Counted from the first letter of the stretch, positions 1-6,838 are shown. The stretch: DNA of 10,395 nucleotides from Candidatus Nitrosymbiomonas sp. (GCA_020724185.1 DYHL01000084.1:1-10395); one strand, 5' to 3'. The notes: generated by a model from the sequence alone, not told the origin. A program made the numbers and translations.

Positions 1-66
1 CCCGCGGCCGCCCACCCCGACACCTGCACCGACCGCGACACCTACCCCGCGGCCGCCCACCCCGAC
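1..66 (+). repeat. 45-bp in-frame direct repeat encoding a Pro/Thr-rich 15-residue unit
   Basis: The 21 bases at 1-21 recur exactly at 46-66, a spacing of 45 bp or 15 codons. In the preferred frame each unit starts PRPPTPTP and ends in a Pro-Thr run. The repeat may extend to the left of the window. It is best read as low-complexity coding repeat inside the tail of the upstream gene. Confidence 0.7.
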
Positions 67-112
67 CCCGTCGCCGACGCCCCCACCCACGCCGCCGCCG
101 AGGCCGCGGTGA
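2..112 (+). CDS. C-terminal tail of an upstream protein, Pro/Thr-rich (partial)
   Basis: Reading from base 2 gives 36 codons that are almost entirely Pro, Thr, Ala, Ser and Arg, ending at TGA 110-112. The gene starts outside the window, so its function cannot be told. Pro/Thr tails like this are common as flexible extensions of secreted or pilus-associated proteins, and similar Pro/Thr/Ala linkers occur in the PilP-like and PilQ proteins downstream. The frame starting at base 1 is also open and would end at 151-153, overlapping the next ATG. Its Ala/His/Asp composition looks less natural than the low-complexity Pro-Thr run, so I prefer the base-2 frame. The gap to the next start is 37 bp, which suggests the same transcription unit. 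Confidence 0.55.
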   Translation, partial: PRPPTPTPAPTATPTPRPPTPTPSPTPPPTPPPRPR

Positions 113-149
113 ACGCCGGGCCCGTGATGCCGGAGAGGAGCGTCCGCCG

Positions 150-2039
150 ATGAAACTACCGATGACACGACTACCGAAGGGGGGGTCTCCGGTGCCGCTT
201 GGTGAACAGGGCGTGGCCCTGCTCACCGTCATGCTGGCGATCTTCATCCTGACCCTGGTGGTAGCCGCTCTCACCGTGGCGACGATGGGTGAGACCACGC
301 TCTCGTTTGATCAGTTGCGGGGCGCCCAGGCCCTGGCGGTGGCCGAGGCCGGCGCATACCGGGCCCTGGCAGAGTTGCGCCGTCGTATCGAGGTGGATCT
401 GCGCAACCAGGTCGAGGCACGCGCGACCGAGGCGGCAATCCGCGCCGTCTGCACCGACCAGGCGAGGAACCGGGAGGTCATCACAACCTATGCCGTACCC
501 GGCGGCGGATCGGCCTGGACTGACGACGGCTCCAAGGCCTCGCTGGAGATCGGGACGCCGGGCAGCCCTATCCTTATGACCGAGCGGGGCACAGGTGCCG
601 CGATCGGCGCGTTCTCCGCGCGCGTCCTGGTCCGCCAGTCGGGCCGCGCACCTGCCTGCAGCCCGTCAGGCCAGACCCCCGAGCGGCATGAGATGTGGTT
701 CGACTACGCGATCGTCTCCACGGGGACAGTCCAGAACGCAACGCGCACGGTATGCCTTAGGAGCCCTGGGGCAGACGCGTGCCCCAGGTGGCTCGCCGGC
801 AATCCCGCGGCCAGCGGCCAAGGGTTTCCCGTGCTCGTCGAGCGGGCCGCCTACTCCCAGAAGGCCCTCCTGGTATTCGGAGCCAGCGATGTCTGGATGT
901 TCGACACCACTACGTTCCCCGGCCCGGTGCACATGAACCGGTACCTGCAGATCTGGGGCGGTCCCACGTTCCTGGACTTGGTCAGTCAGTCCGACAACGC
1001 GGTGCGGTTCGGGAACAATGGCTCGCCCGTGTTCCTGGCGACCGGGAGCAACCCGCCGTACGATGTCCCACGCGGAGGGCCGATCGAACGTGGCGCTCCA
1101 TCCATCCCGGCACCGGATCTGAGCAGTAACCCGGCCCGGGCCGCCGTGGGCCTGCCCCCATCTGGGTCTGATCCTGGCCCCACCGAGATCCGCGGTGGCG
1201 CCAGTGACCTGCCCGACTCCAGTGGGGTGGTACCGCAGGGTACCTACATCATGGACCAGAGGTGCTCGACCACGGGCTGCGGGGGCATCTACATCAGGGG
1301 AGACGCATCCCGGCTCGTCACGGCGGTTGAGGGCGGCCTGCAGGTGATCTATGTGCGGGTGCCGGGTGCGTCCGTGGCAACCCCGGTTCAGCCCGGCCCT
1401 GACATCAAGATAGTGCTGGATCCGGGCGCTGCTACCGTAACGACCTTCTGGGGCCCGCTGTGGGAGTACACCAGGACCTACAACGGGGTGAGGCTCAACG
1501 GACTGATCTATGTGGACGGAGGCATTACCGCGAGCAGGGTTGGCGAGGGGTTGTATGGGGTCGTGCAGCAGGGCACCCGCCTGACGATCGCCGCCACAGG
1601 CGAGATCCGCATCACCGACCACCTCGTCTATCAGCGCCCTCCGGCCGGCCCGGGCGACAACCCCCAGAATGTACTGGGGCTGTGGTCCCGTGGAGGAAAC
1701 GTGACGATCGAGGGCAGCTTGACCCCCCGCAACCTCTATGTTGACGCCGCGGTTCTGACGCCGGTAGGGAAGTTCTGGGTGCGCGGATGGAACACGCTGC
1801 CCGACAAGGGAACCATCTCGTTCCTGGGCGGCACCGTGCAGCAGACCTACGGCGAGTTCGGCGGTTTCGACCCCATCCGCGGCTACGGCCGCGCGATGAC
1901 CTACGACTGGCGCCTGCGCTCCAACGTCTCGCCGCCGTTCTTCCCGTTGACCCCGGGCTACACCGCGCCCCGCTGGCCGGTCATCACGCCCGATGTCCTG
2001 TACGACAAGCCCCAGTGGGAGGAGATGGTCGGGCTGTGA
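150..2039 (+). CDS. Large PilX-like minor pilin / pilus assembly protein with long beta-rich C-terminal region
   Basis: The 629-residue protein has a short basic leader, a candidate prepilin cleavage site after Gly21 and one hydrophobic helix at about 22-45. An amphipathic stretch with an AVAEAG motif near 63-68 follows, as in PilX N-terminal domains. Mature position 5 would be Thr26 rather than the usual Glu. The remaining roughly 500 residues are rich in short Gly/Val/Ile/Thr strands with Asn and Gly turns, for example around 446-495 and 515-570, and contain seven Cys. Typical PilX proteins have only about 150-200 residues. Known large minor pilins include Thermus ComZ, a DNA-uptake tip pilin with a beta-solenoid, and GspK, which also lacks Glu5; a tip or adhesin role here is inference. 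The start at ATG 150 is set by GGAGAGGAG at 132-140 with a 9-nt spacer. The stop overlaps the next gene by 4 nt, so the two pilin-like proteins are probably made together. PilD encoded nearby would be the processing enzyme. Confidence 0.8.
   Translation: MKLPMTRLPKGGSPVPLGEQGVALLTVMLAIFILTLVVAALTVATMGETTLSFDQLRGAQALAVAEAGAYRALAELRRRIEVDLRNQVEARATEAAIRAVCTDQARNREVITTYAVPGGGSAWTDDGSKASLEIGTPGSPILMTERGTGAAIGAFSARVLVRQSGRAPACSPSGQTPERHEMWFDYAIVSTGTVQNATRTVCLRSPGADACPRWLAGNPAASGQGFPVLVERAAYSQKALLVFGASDVWMFDTTTFPGPVHMNRYLQIWGGPTFLDLVSQSDNAVRFGNNGSPVFLATGSNPPYDVPRGGPIERGAPSIPAPDLSSNPARAAVGLPPSGSDPGPTEIRGGASDLPDSSGVVPQGTYIMDQRCSTTGCGGIYIRGDASRLVTAVEGGLQVIYVRVPGASVATPVQPGPDIKIVLDPGAATVTTFWGPLWEYTRTYNGVRLNGLIYVDGGITASRVGEGLYGVVQQGTRLTIAATGEIRITDHLVYQRPPAGPGDNPQNVLGLWSRGGNVTIEGSLTPRNLYVDAAVLTPVGKFWVRGWNTLPDKGTISFLGGTVQQTYGEFGGFDPIRGYGRAMTYDWRLRSNVSPPFFPLTPGYTAPRWPVITPDVLYDKPQWEEMVGL
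2017..2024 (+). promoter_or_regulatory. Ribosome binding site fixing the GTG start of the GspH-like gene
   Basis: GGGAGGAG lies inside the end of the upstream coding region, 11 nt before GTG 2036. It supports this start, which overlaps the upstream TGA as GTGA, over the much longer open frame that begins at 1787. Confidence 0.65.
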
Positions 2040-2581
2040 GTGACCGTTCCAGGAGGGCGCCGGGCCAGGGCGGGTTCACCCTTGTTGAACTGGTCGTGGT
2101 GCTGGCAATCGCCGGGCTTGTGCTCGCCCTGGTGTTCGGCGGGATGAGCCTGACCACCAACCGGCGGCTAATGGGGACGGCCCGGAAACTGGTCTCCGAC
2201 CTGCGCATGGTCGAGCAGCGGGCCAGGACTGAGCGGACCTGCTACCGGTTCGTCTTTGATCCCGCCGGGGAGACGTACAGCATCTACCGCTACGAGGGAG
2301 CCGTGACCCCGGCGCCTGCCGGAGGAGGCGACCAGTGCAGGGAAAGCCTGCGCTGGTCGTCCACGCCCGTGGTCAGAGAGGACTCCGCCGAGGCCGTTTC
2401 GCGGCGGATGCCGCGCGGCGTCAATCTGGTCAGCACGAGCTTCACCAGCGCGACGCTAACGGTCAGCCCGCTGGGCAACGGCAACGCCGGGGGCGTCTGT
2501 CTGCGTACGCCCAGCGGTCAGGAGCGATGGATCCGCACCGAGGTGATGGGGCGCGCCGAGATTCTGGACGCCTGTCCGTAG
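2036..2581 (+). CDS. GspH/FimT-like type IV pseudopilin (minor pilin)
   Basis: The 181-residue protein has a classic class III prepilin signal: a short basic leader, then GG/FTLVEL with cleavage predicted between Gly13 and Phe14, and the conserved mature Glu5 at residue 18. One hydrophobic helix covers about 14-38. The amphipathic region near 45-66 (MGTARKLVSDLRMVEQRA) and the C-terminal strands with a GG-V-L then G-R-I pattern (about 140-176) fit the GspH/FimT family. These are low-abundance pilins that start or tip the pilus fibre; FimT members in some species bind DNA for uptake. Four Cys (69, 101, 155, 180) could form two disulfides. The start is GTG 2036, overlapping the preceding stop by 4 nt, which suggests translational coupling to the large PilX-like gene. 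The family call is strong; the precise role is inferred. Confidence 0.88.
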   Translation: MSDRSRRAPGQGGFTLVELVVVLAIAGLVLALVFGGMSLTTNRRLMGTARKLVSDLRMVEQRARTERTCYRFVFDPAGETYSIYRYEGAVTPAPAGGGDQCRESLRWSSTPVVREDSAEAVSRRMPRGVNLVSTSFTSATLTVSPLGNGNAGGVCLRTPSGQERWIRTEVMGRAEILDACP

Positions 2582-2588
2582 GCATCCG

Positions 2589-2608
2589 CCCTGCGCGGAG
2601 CAGGGTTT
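2589..2608 (+). terminator. Possible weak intrinsic terminator or attenuator after the minor-pilin genes
   Basis: CCCTGC (2589-2594) and GCAGGG (2600-2605) are perfect complements around a 5-nt loop and are followed by TTT. The hairpin begins 8 bp after the pseudopilin stop, in a 125-bp non-coding gap. The T-run is only three bases, so termination may be partial. It is the one place on the plus strand before pilM where transcription might be split. Confidence 0.35.
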
Positions 2609-2706
2609 CCGCCGCGGAGGCCGAACTGCAGATGAGATAGGACGCGCGTAAGATCCGGCGCCGGTCGGGCCGGGCACGCCGCGCGAGGAGGGTGGGCGAT
2701 ACGCCG

Positions 2707-3795
2707 ATGGGCTTCTTTTCTTCGACCCCGCAGACGCACGTTGGTATTGACATCGGCAGCGACGCGCTCAAGGTTGTCGAGCTCGCCGGCTCCTACCGCA
2801 CTGGATTCCGACTGGTGCGAATGGGCTCCGCGCCAGGCCCGCCGGCCGCGATGCACGACGGCGTGCCAGTGGCACCCGAGGAGCTGGGCAGCCACATCCG
2901 GGCGCTGCTTGATCGCACCGGGATCAAGACGGACCGGGTAGTCATGGGGGTGGGCGGGCAGGTGGTCACCGTCCGCGAGGTCCGCGTGCCGCCCATGACC
3001 AAGGCCGAGTTGGCCGCTGCGGTCCGCTACGAGGCCGAGCGCTACCTCCCGTACAACATCAAGGAAGTCTACATGGACTACCAGGTGTTGGGAGAGGCCA
3101 CCGAGGACGGTCGCAAGATGCTGGACGTGATCGTGGTGGCGGCCCGGCAGGACGTCGTGGACAAGATGGTCGCTGTGGCCGATGCGGCGCGGCTGCAGGT
3201 CCGGATCCTCGACGTCGAGTCGTTTGCTCTCCTGCGGTCCGCCGTGGACCCCTCGGCGACCGAGGCGCAGACCATTGCCATCGTGGACTTTGGCTCCGAG
3301 GCCTCCGACATCTTGATCACCGAGGGGCCGCGCCTGCGGTTCACCCGGAACATTCCGATCGGCGGAGCGGTTCTCCTCAACGCCGTCCGGGAGGCAATGG
3401 ACGTGGATGAGCCGACCGCACGCAGTCTGGTGGAGGAGAAGGGCGAGGTCCTGGAGGAGGGCGCGGCGGCCGATCACACGGCGGAGCGCCTCTACGACGT
3501 GGTGGCGCCCCACATCGGCGACCTGGTCACCGAGATCCGGCGCTCGCTGGACTACTACCAGACCCGATCCCGTTCCGTCGTAATAAACCAGATCCTGCTA
3601 GCCGGCGGGCTGGCCCGGCTCCGAAACCTCGATCGCACGATTGCCTCGGAGCTTGGCCTGGCCACTGCGGTGGTTTCCCCGTTTGCGCACCTCAAGGTGA
3701 ACCCCCAGACGCACCCGGCCGAACGGCTCGCGGCGGTTGGGCCGACGATGGCCGTTGCTGTAGGACTCGCCATGCGGGGAGGTGATGTCAGTTGA
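2707..3795 (+). CDS. pilM: PilM, actin-like ATPase of the type IV pilus alignment complex
   Basis: The 362-residue protein is a cytoplasmic actin-fold ATP-binding protein that binds the N-terminal tail of PilN and links the cytoplasmic motor side to the inner-membrane ring. Seen directly: the phosphate-1 motif GIDIGSDALKVVEL at about 13-26, the phosphate-2 motif VDFGSEASD at about 193-201, and the nucleotide-pocket segment ILLAGGLARL at about 296-305, in the order expected for PilM/FtsA-like proteins. ERYLPYNIKEVYMDY near 111-125 and EIRRSLDYYQ near 276-285 are also typical of PilM. The length matches the family. I chose ATG 2707 because PilM proteins begin just before the GIDIG motif and GAGGAGG lies upstream at 2685-2691, although its 15-nt spacer is long. 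GTG 2692 would add five residues but abuts that ribosome site, so it is less likely. The last four bases (TTGA) overlap pilN. Confidence 0.95.
   Translation: MGFFSSTPQTHVGIDIGSDALKVVELAGSYRTGFRLVRMGSAPGPPAAMHDGVPVAPEELGSHIRALLDRTGIKTDRVVMGVGGQVVTVREVRVPPMTKAELAAAVRYEAERYLPYNIKEVYMDYQVLGEATEDGRKMLDVIVVAARQDVVDKMVAVADAARLQVRILDVESFALLRSAVDPSATEAQTIAIVDFGSEASDILITEGPRLRFTRNIPIGGAVLLNAVREAMDVDEPTARSLVEEKGEVLEEGAAADHTAERLYDVVAPHIGDLVTEIRRSLDYYQTRSRSVVINQILLAGGLARLRNLDRTIASELGLATAVVSPFAHLKVNPQTHPAERLAAVGPTMAVAVGLAMRGGDVS
3778..3785 (+). promoter_or_regulatory. Strong ribosome binding site for the TTG start of pilN
   Basis: GGAGGTGA is an essentially perfect anti-16S complement 6 nt before TTG 3792. 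It decides for this rare start codon, and the resulting N-terminus MIRINLLP is the canonical PilN tail. Confidence 0.8.
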
Positions 3796-4352
3796 TTCGC
3801 ATCAACCTGCTGCCGCGCGTACCCCGTCGCCGCCTGCCGGGCCGCCGGGTATTCGAGATTGGTCTGCCCCTGGCAGTGGCCGCGGTGCTGGTCGTGACCA
3901 CGATCTGGATGTACCAACGCAATGCCGGTGTGGCAGAGGAAGTGGCCGCCGCCAACAGGGAGATCGCCGAGCTCCAGCCGCAGGTGGACCGTGTGCTCGA
4001 ACTCGACCGGCGGATCAAGGCGATGCGCGAGAAGGAAGCGGTCATAGTGGACCTGCTGAAGCAGCAGCTTCCCGCCGCTTCGATCCTCAACGAGTTCCGC
4101 CTGCTGATCCCCAAGGACGTTTGGGTGACCTCGCTGAGCGTGCCCGAGCCTTCTTCTCTCAACATTGAGGGCATGGCGATGACCTACAACGCCGTGGCGC
4201 AACTGATGGACAACCTGGGTGCCGGGCGGCTGTTCCGGGAAGTTGATCTCACGGTTGTTCAGCTCGAGAAGGTTGGACCCAGAGATGTTGTGAGGTTCCA
4301 GGTGACCGCGCGCATTGACCGGCCCCAGGCGACTGGAGGTGACCGCCAGTGA
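3792..4352 (+). CDS. pilN: PilN, inner-membrane alignment protein of the type IV pilus
   Basis: The 186-residue bitopic membrane protein begins with MIRINLLP, the short cytoplasmic motif known to dock into PilM. A single membrane helix covers about 24-41, followed by a charged periplasmic coiled coil at about 44-90. The C-terminal region (about 95-178) has the LNEFRLLIPKDVWVTSL pattern and beta strands typical of the PilN ferredoxin-like domain that pairs with PilO. Length is normal for the family. The start is TTG, overlapping the pilM stop as TTGA and served by a near-perfect ribosome site. The end overlaps pilO as GTGA. This arrangement suggests tightly coupled, near-stoichiometric synthesis of PilM, PilN and PilO. 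Confidence 0.94.
   Translation: MIRINLLPRVPRRRLPGRRVFEIGLPLAVAAVLVVTTIWMYQRNAGVAEEVAAANREIAELQPQVDRVLELDRRIKAMREKEAVIVDLLKQQLPAASILNEFRLLIPKDVWVTSLSVPEPSSLNIEGMAMTYNAVAQLMDNLGAGRLFREVDLTVVQLEKVGPRDVVRFQVTARIDRPQATGGDRQ
4335..4342 (+). promoter_or_regulatory. Strong ribosome binding site for the GTG start of pilO
   Basis: GGAGGTGA occurs 6 nt before GTG 4349, the same octamer and spacing seen in front of pilN. It supports the GTG start that overlaps the pilN stop. Confidence 0.75.
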
Positions 4353-4966
4353 GAGGGTTGAGCCCGCGCGAGCGGATGATGCTGGTCCTCGTGCTGGTGG
4401 CCGCGATGGCCACGGTGTTCTACCTGTTCGTGTACACTCCGGCGGCGGCGCGCCACGCCGATCTGGTCAAGGAGCGGGACGCCCGCCGTGCCGAGGTGCA
4501 GCGGCTGAAGAGTCTTGTTGAAACCCGCGAGGCCAAGGAGCGCGAGTACAACGCCTTGGCAGAGCGCATCCGGTTGATCGAGGCCAAGCTGCCGCCCGAG
4601 CGCGAGATTCCGCGCCTGATCCGCCAGCTTCAGGGCGTGGCCTCCGAGCTGGGCATCAAGTTGAGCCTGCTGCGGCCAGGAGCCACCCAGGCAGGACCGG
4701 CAGGCGAAGCGGCAGGCGCCGCGGCCGCTCCCGGGAAGAAGCCGGCTGTTCCGGCGGGCCCGCCTCGCTACCAGCTCTTTCGGCTGGACCTGGCGTTTGA
4801 GGGCACCTACGCTGACCTGATGGCCTACATGGGCAGGCTGGAGGACTTCCCCAGGTTCATCGTCCTGACGCAGGTGGCGGTCAGCCCCGGGGAGCTGCCG
4901 AGACTGAAGGTTACCCTCGCGGCCAACACTTTTATTCTCCGCCGAGAGGTCGGGGCGCAGCCGTAG
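4349..4966 (+). CDS. pilO: PilO, inner-membrane alignment protein of the type IV pilus
   Basis: The 205-residue protein has a short cytoplasmic N-terminus (LSPRERMM), one membrane helix at about 10-29, and a periplasmic coiled coil at about 33-79. The PilO signature LPPEREIPRLIRQLQ lies at 81-95. A roughly 29-residue Ala/Gly/Pro linker (about 111-139) separates this from the C-terminal ferredoxin-like domain, where FEGTYADLMAYMGRLEDFPR (150-169) is the most typical PilO stretch. PilO forms heterodimers with PilN and connects to PilP in the periplasm. The Ala/Pro linker is longer than in textbook PilO but is in keeping with the linker-rich proteins of this locus. GTG 4349 overlaps the pilN stop. 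Confidence 0.93.
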   Translation: MRGLSPRERMMLVLVLVAAMATVFYLFVYTPAAARHADLVKERDARRAEVQRLKSLVETREAKEREYNALAERIRLIEAKLPPEREIPRLIRQLQGVASELGIKLSLLRPGATQAGPAGEAAGAAAAPGKKPAVPAGPPRYQLFRLDLAFEGTYADLMAYMGRLEDFPRFIVLTQVAVSPGELPRLKVTLAANTFILRREVGAQP

Positions 4967-4992
4967 AAGCCGCGCCGTCGGAGGTTTCCACG

Positions 4993-5994
4993 GTGGCGCG
5001 GCACCTGTCCAGTCTGCTCGACAGCGAGCAGGACCGCATTGCGTTCGCGTGGGCCTCCGCGCTCTCCCGCATGCGGCCGTCAGCTTACGTCTACCGGCCA
5101 CTCGAGGAGTTGCGCCGGTTGGGCCGCGCCTACCTCGCCGAGCTGGTTGCCTATCTTGACTCGGACGACCCTTCACGGCTGCGCGAGTTCGTGCACCGCG
5201 AGGCCGCGCTGCGCTTCAGCATGGGCTTCGGCGCCGTGGAGGTGGTTCAGGGGTTTGTGGTCTTTCGAGACATCACCCAGGAGCTGTGCGCGCAGCTTGT
5301 GCCCGACCGCGAAGACCAACTGGTCCTATCCAGGAGCCTGACCGAGGCCACCGATTTCACGGTCGTGGAGTTCGTGACGTTCTTCAACCACCTATCCGAA
5401 GAGCGGACCGCGGCACAACAGAAGGAGATGCAGGACCTGCAGCGCGCGCTCGTGGACGAGGCGGTGCAGGACGAGGTGACCGACTTCTTCACCGGCCGGT
5501 ACTTCGACGAGCACCTAGCGGTGGAGGTGAAGCGGGCGGCGAGGTATCACCGGGCGTTTTCGCTGGTGTTGGTGGACATTGACGACTTCGCGGGCCTGCG
5601 CGATCGGTACGGCACCGTTGGAGCCGATGCGACGCTGAGATCTGTCGCCGACGCGCTGCGGGCGCTGACCCGCGACGTGGACATCAAGGCGCGGACGGAC
5701 GACGAGGCCGAGTTCTGCATCGCGATGCCAGAGACAGCGCTGGAGCCCGCCACCGCGGTGGCTGAACGCCTGCGGCTGGCGATCGGCAAGTTGCCCGTGC
5801 CGCAGGACGCTCCGGTGGCCGATTGGCGGTCGCTGCAGGCCTCGGTGGGCGTGGGCAGCCATCCGGATCACGGAAGCACTGCCCGCGAGCTGCTTCAGTC
5901 AGTGCGCCAGGCCCGCGACCAGGCACGGATGCTCGGGGGCGACATGGTACTGCGTGCCGAGATTTCGGCACACCCGGGGGTCAAGCTGCCGTGA
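4993..5994 (+). CDS. RsbRD-N-like sensor domain fused to a degenerate GGDEF domain
   Basis: The 333-residue soluble protein has no membrane segment. Residues about 10-135 are helical and resemble RsbRD N-terminal domains: PLEELRRLGRAYLAELV near 36-52, then a QGF-type helix region near 77-92. A short charged linker follows at about 135-158. Residues about 160-325 fit a GGDEF fold, with DEVTDFFTGRYFDEHL at 160-175 and the metal-site strand VDIDDF at 194-199. The signature loop reads DEAEF (237-241) in place of GGDEF, and the usual N-D and G-H residues after the first Asp are altered (GLRDRYGT). Diguanylate cyclase activity is therefore unlikely. R227-D228-V229-D230 sits where the inhibitory RxxD site lies, so c-di-GMP binding is possible. 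Start GTG 4993 has GGAGG at 4980-4984 with an 8-nt spacer. It follows pilO by 26 bp in the same direction, so a role in pilus control is plausible but inferred. Confidence 0.82.
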   Translation: MARHLSSLLDSEQDRIAFAWASALSRMRPSAYVYRPLEELRRLGRAYLAELVAYLDSDDPSRLREFVHREAALRFSMGFGAVEVVQGFVVFRDITQELCAQLVPDREDQLVLSRSLTEATDFTVVEFVTFFNHLSEERTAAQQKEMQDLQRALVDEAVQDEVTDFFTGRYFDEHLAVEVKRAARYHRAFSLVLVDIDDFAGLRDRYGTVGADATLRSVADALRALTRDVDIKARTDDEAEFCIAMPETALEPATAVAERLRLAIGKLPVPQDAPVADWRSLQASVGVGSHPDHGSTARELLQSVRQARDQARMLGGDMVLRAEISAHPGVKLP

Positions 5995-6002
5995 CCAGGG
6001 TT

Positions 6003-6701
6003 CTACAAGCGCGCTCGAAGCTGCTCCTGGAGCATCCGGGAGGCCTCGTTCTGGGTCAGCCACAGGCCGGTCTGATGGTAGACAACGTACCTGAGGAAGC
6101 CAGCCACGGACAAGTACTGGGTTTCAGGCGAGAACGGTTTCAGGTTCTCAACACGCGGCAGAGAGGTGAGCGCCAGGTCAATCTGGGCAGGCGGGGCGGC
6201 CAGGGCCGGGGCTGCGGCAGGGGGTGCCGCCTGGGTGCGCGGCGGGTAGACGATGATGACCGAAACCACGCTGCCATCCAGGCCAAACGCGATGCCGTGC
6301 TGGTCGTACGCGATGCCCATCAGGCCCTCGACCACGACATCCGAGAACTGCGGGCCAAAGACGCGCCGTACCTCGGCCACGCTGGATCCCAGCGCGATAC
6401 CGTCGGCGGTGCGCAGCAGGCTGTTGGTGGTGGAGACCGCACGCACGGCGCCGTCGGCGGCGTACATGTTGAGCCCGTAGCGCGGGAACGTGTAGAGCGC
6501 GCCATCGCGAAGGGAGCGCATCTCTGTCGGCTGGCCGAGGCGGCCGAGGGTCGCCGACACCGTGCGCCCCAGCGCGACGCCGGCTATGCTCTGCCCGGGA
6601 ACGATGAGCACCGGGGGCGTCGCCGGTGGCTGTTGGGCAAGGACCGGCAGGGCCAATCCAAGGATGACAGCGGTCACGATCATCCATGCTCCACGGACCA
6701 T
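6003..6701 (-). CDS. Exported protein of unknown function with two tandem GxALGxxV units
   Basis: I do not recognise a named family. The 232-residue product starts with a signal peptide (about 1-22, cleavage after VLA). Residues about 38-92 and 98-152 are two related units: each opens with G-(V/I)-A-L-G-x-x-V, then L/V-F/L-G-(Q/P)-P/Q, and ends in hydrophobic strands containing (A/L)DG-x-V-x-(A/S)-V. This resembles small periplasmic beta domains seen in SmpA-like or copper-amine-oxidase-like accessory proteins, but the link is weak. A Pro/Ala linker (about 153-172) leads to a C-terminal domain with aromatic residues (FLRYVVYHQTGLWL near 202-215). ATG 6701 is preferred: GAGGGGGG lies 9 nt upstream and it starts right at the signal peptide. 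ATG 6710 abuts that site, and a longer form from 6761 is also open. The gene is antisense to all the pilus genes, converges on the GGDEF gene with 8 bp between stops and diverges from pilD. Confidence 0.75.
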   Translation of the reverse strand: MVRGAWMIVTAVILGLALPVLAQQPPATPPVLIVPGQSIAGVALGRTVSATLGRLGQPTEMRSLRDGALYTFPRYGLNMYAADGAVRAVSTTNSLLRTADGIALGSSVAEVRRVFGPQFSDVVVEGLMGIAYDQHGIAFGLDGSVVSVIIVYPPRTQAAPPAAAPALAAPPAQIDLALTSLPRVENLKPFSPETQYLSVAGFLRYVVYHQTGLWLTQNEASRMLQEQLRARL

Positions 6702-6838
6702 CGCGCACATCCCCCCTCTCGATGCCGCCGCGTCGTCCGGACGCGGCAGCGGTTTTCCCAATCGTGCTTACATTCGGCGTTGGCGCACGGAATCCTGCCC
6801 CGCCGGGGCGCGGGCCGGCCTGGGGCCGGGGCACGCGC
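6702..6838. other. Divergent intergenic region between the minus-strand gene and pilD
   Basis: This 137-bp stretch should hold promoters for the minus-strand gene and probably for pilD, since pilD cannot easily be read from pilO through the opposing gene without antisense transcription. No convincing -35/-10 pair stands out; TACATT at 6769-6774 is a weak -10 candidate. The right half is GC-rich and self-complementary: GCCCC/GGGGC around a 3-nt loop at 6797-6809 and the palindrome GGCCGGCC at 6813-6820. Confidence 0.4.

Noticed and set aside
1787..2035. Longer N-terminus for the GspH-like protein
   Set aside because: It would overlap the PilX-like gene out of frame, and prepilin leaders are short. 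GTG 2036 with its ribosome site is the natural start.
2518..3513. Long minus-strand open frame (331 codons) opposite pilM
   Set aside because: It lies entirely over the end of the pseudopilin gene and the well-supported pilM, is His/Arg/Gly-rich and has no family features.
4259..5176. Minus-strand open frame (305 codons) opposite pilO
   Set aside because: It is antisense to pilN, pilO and the GGDEF gene, with an Arg/Gln/Leu-rich composition typical of shadow frames.
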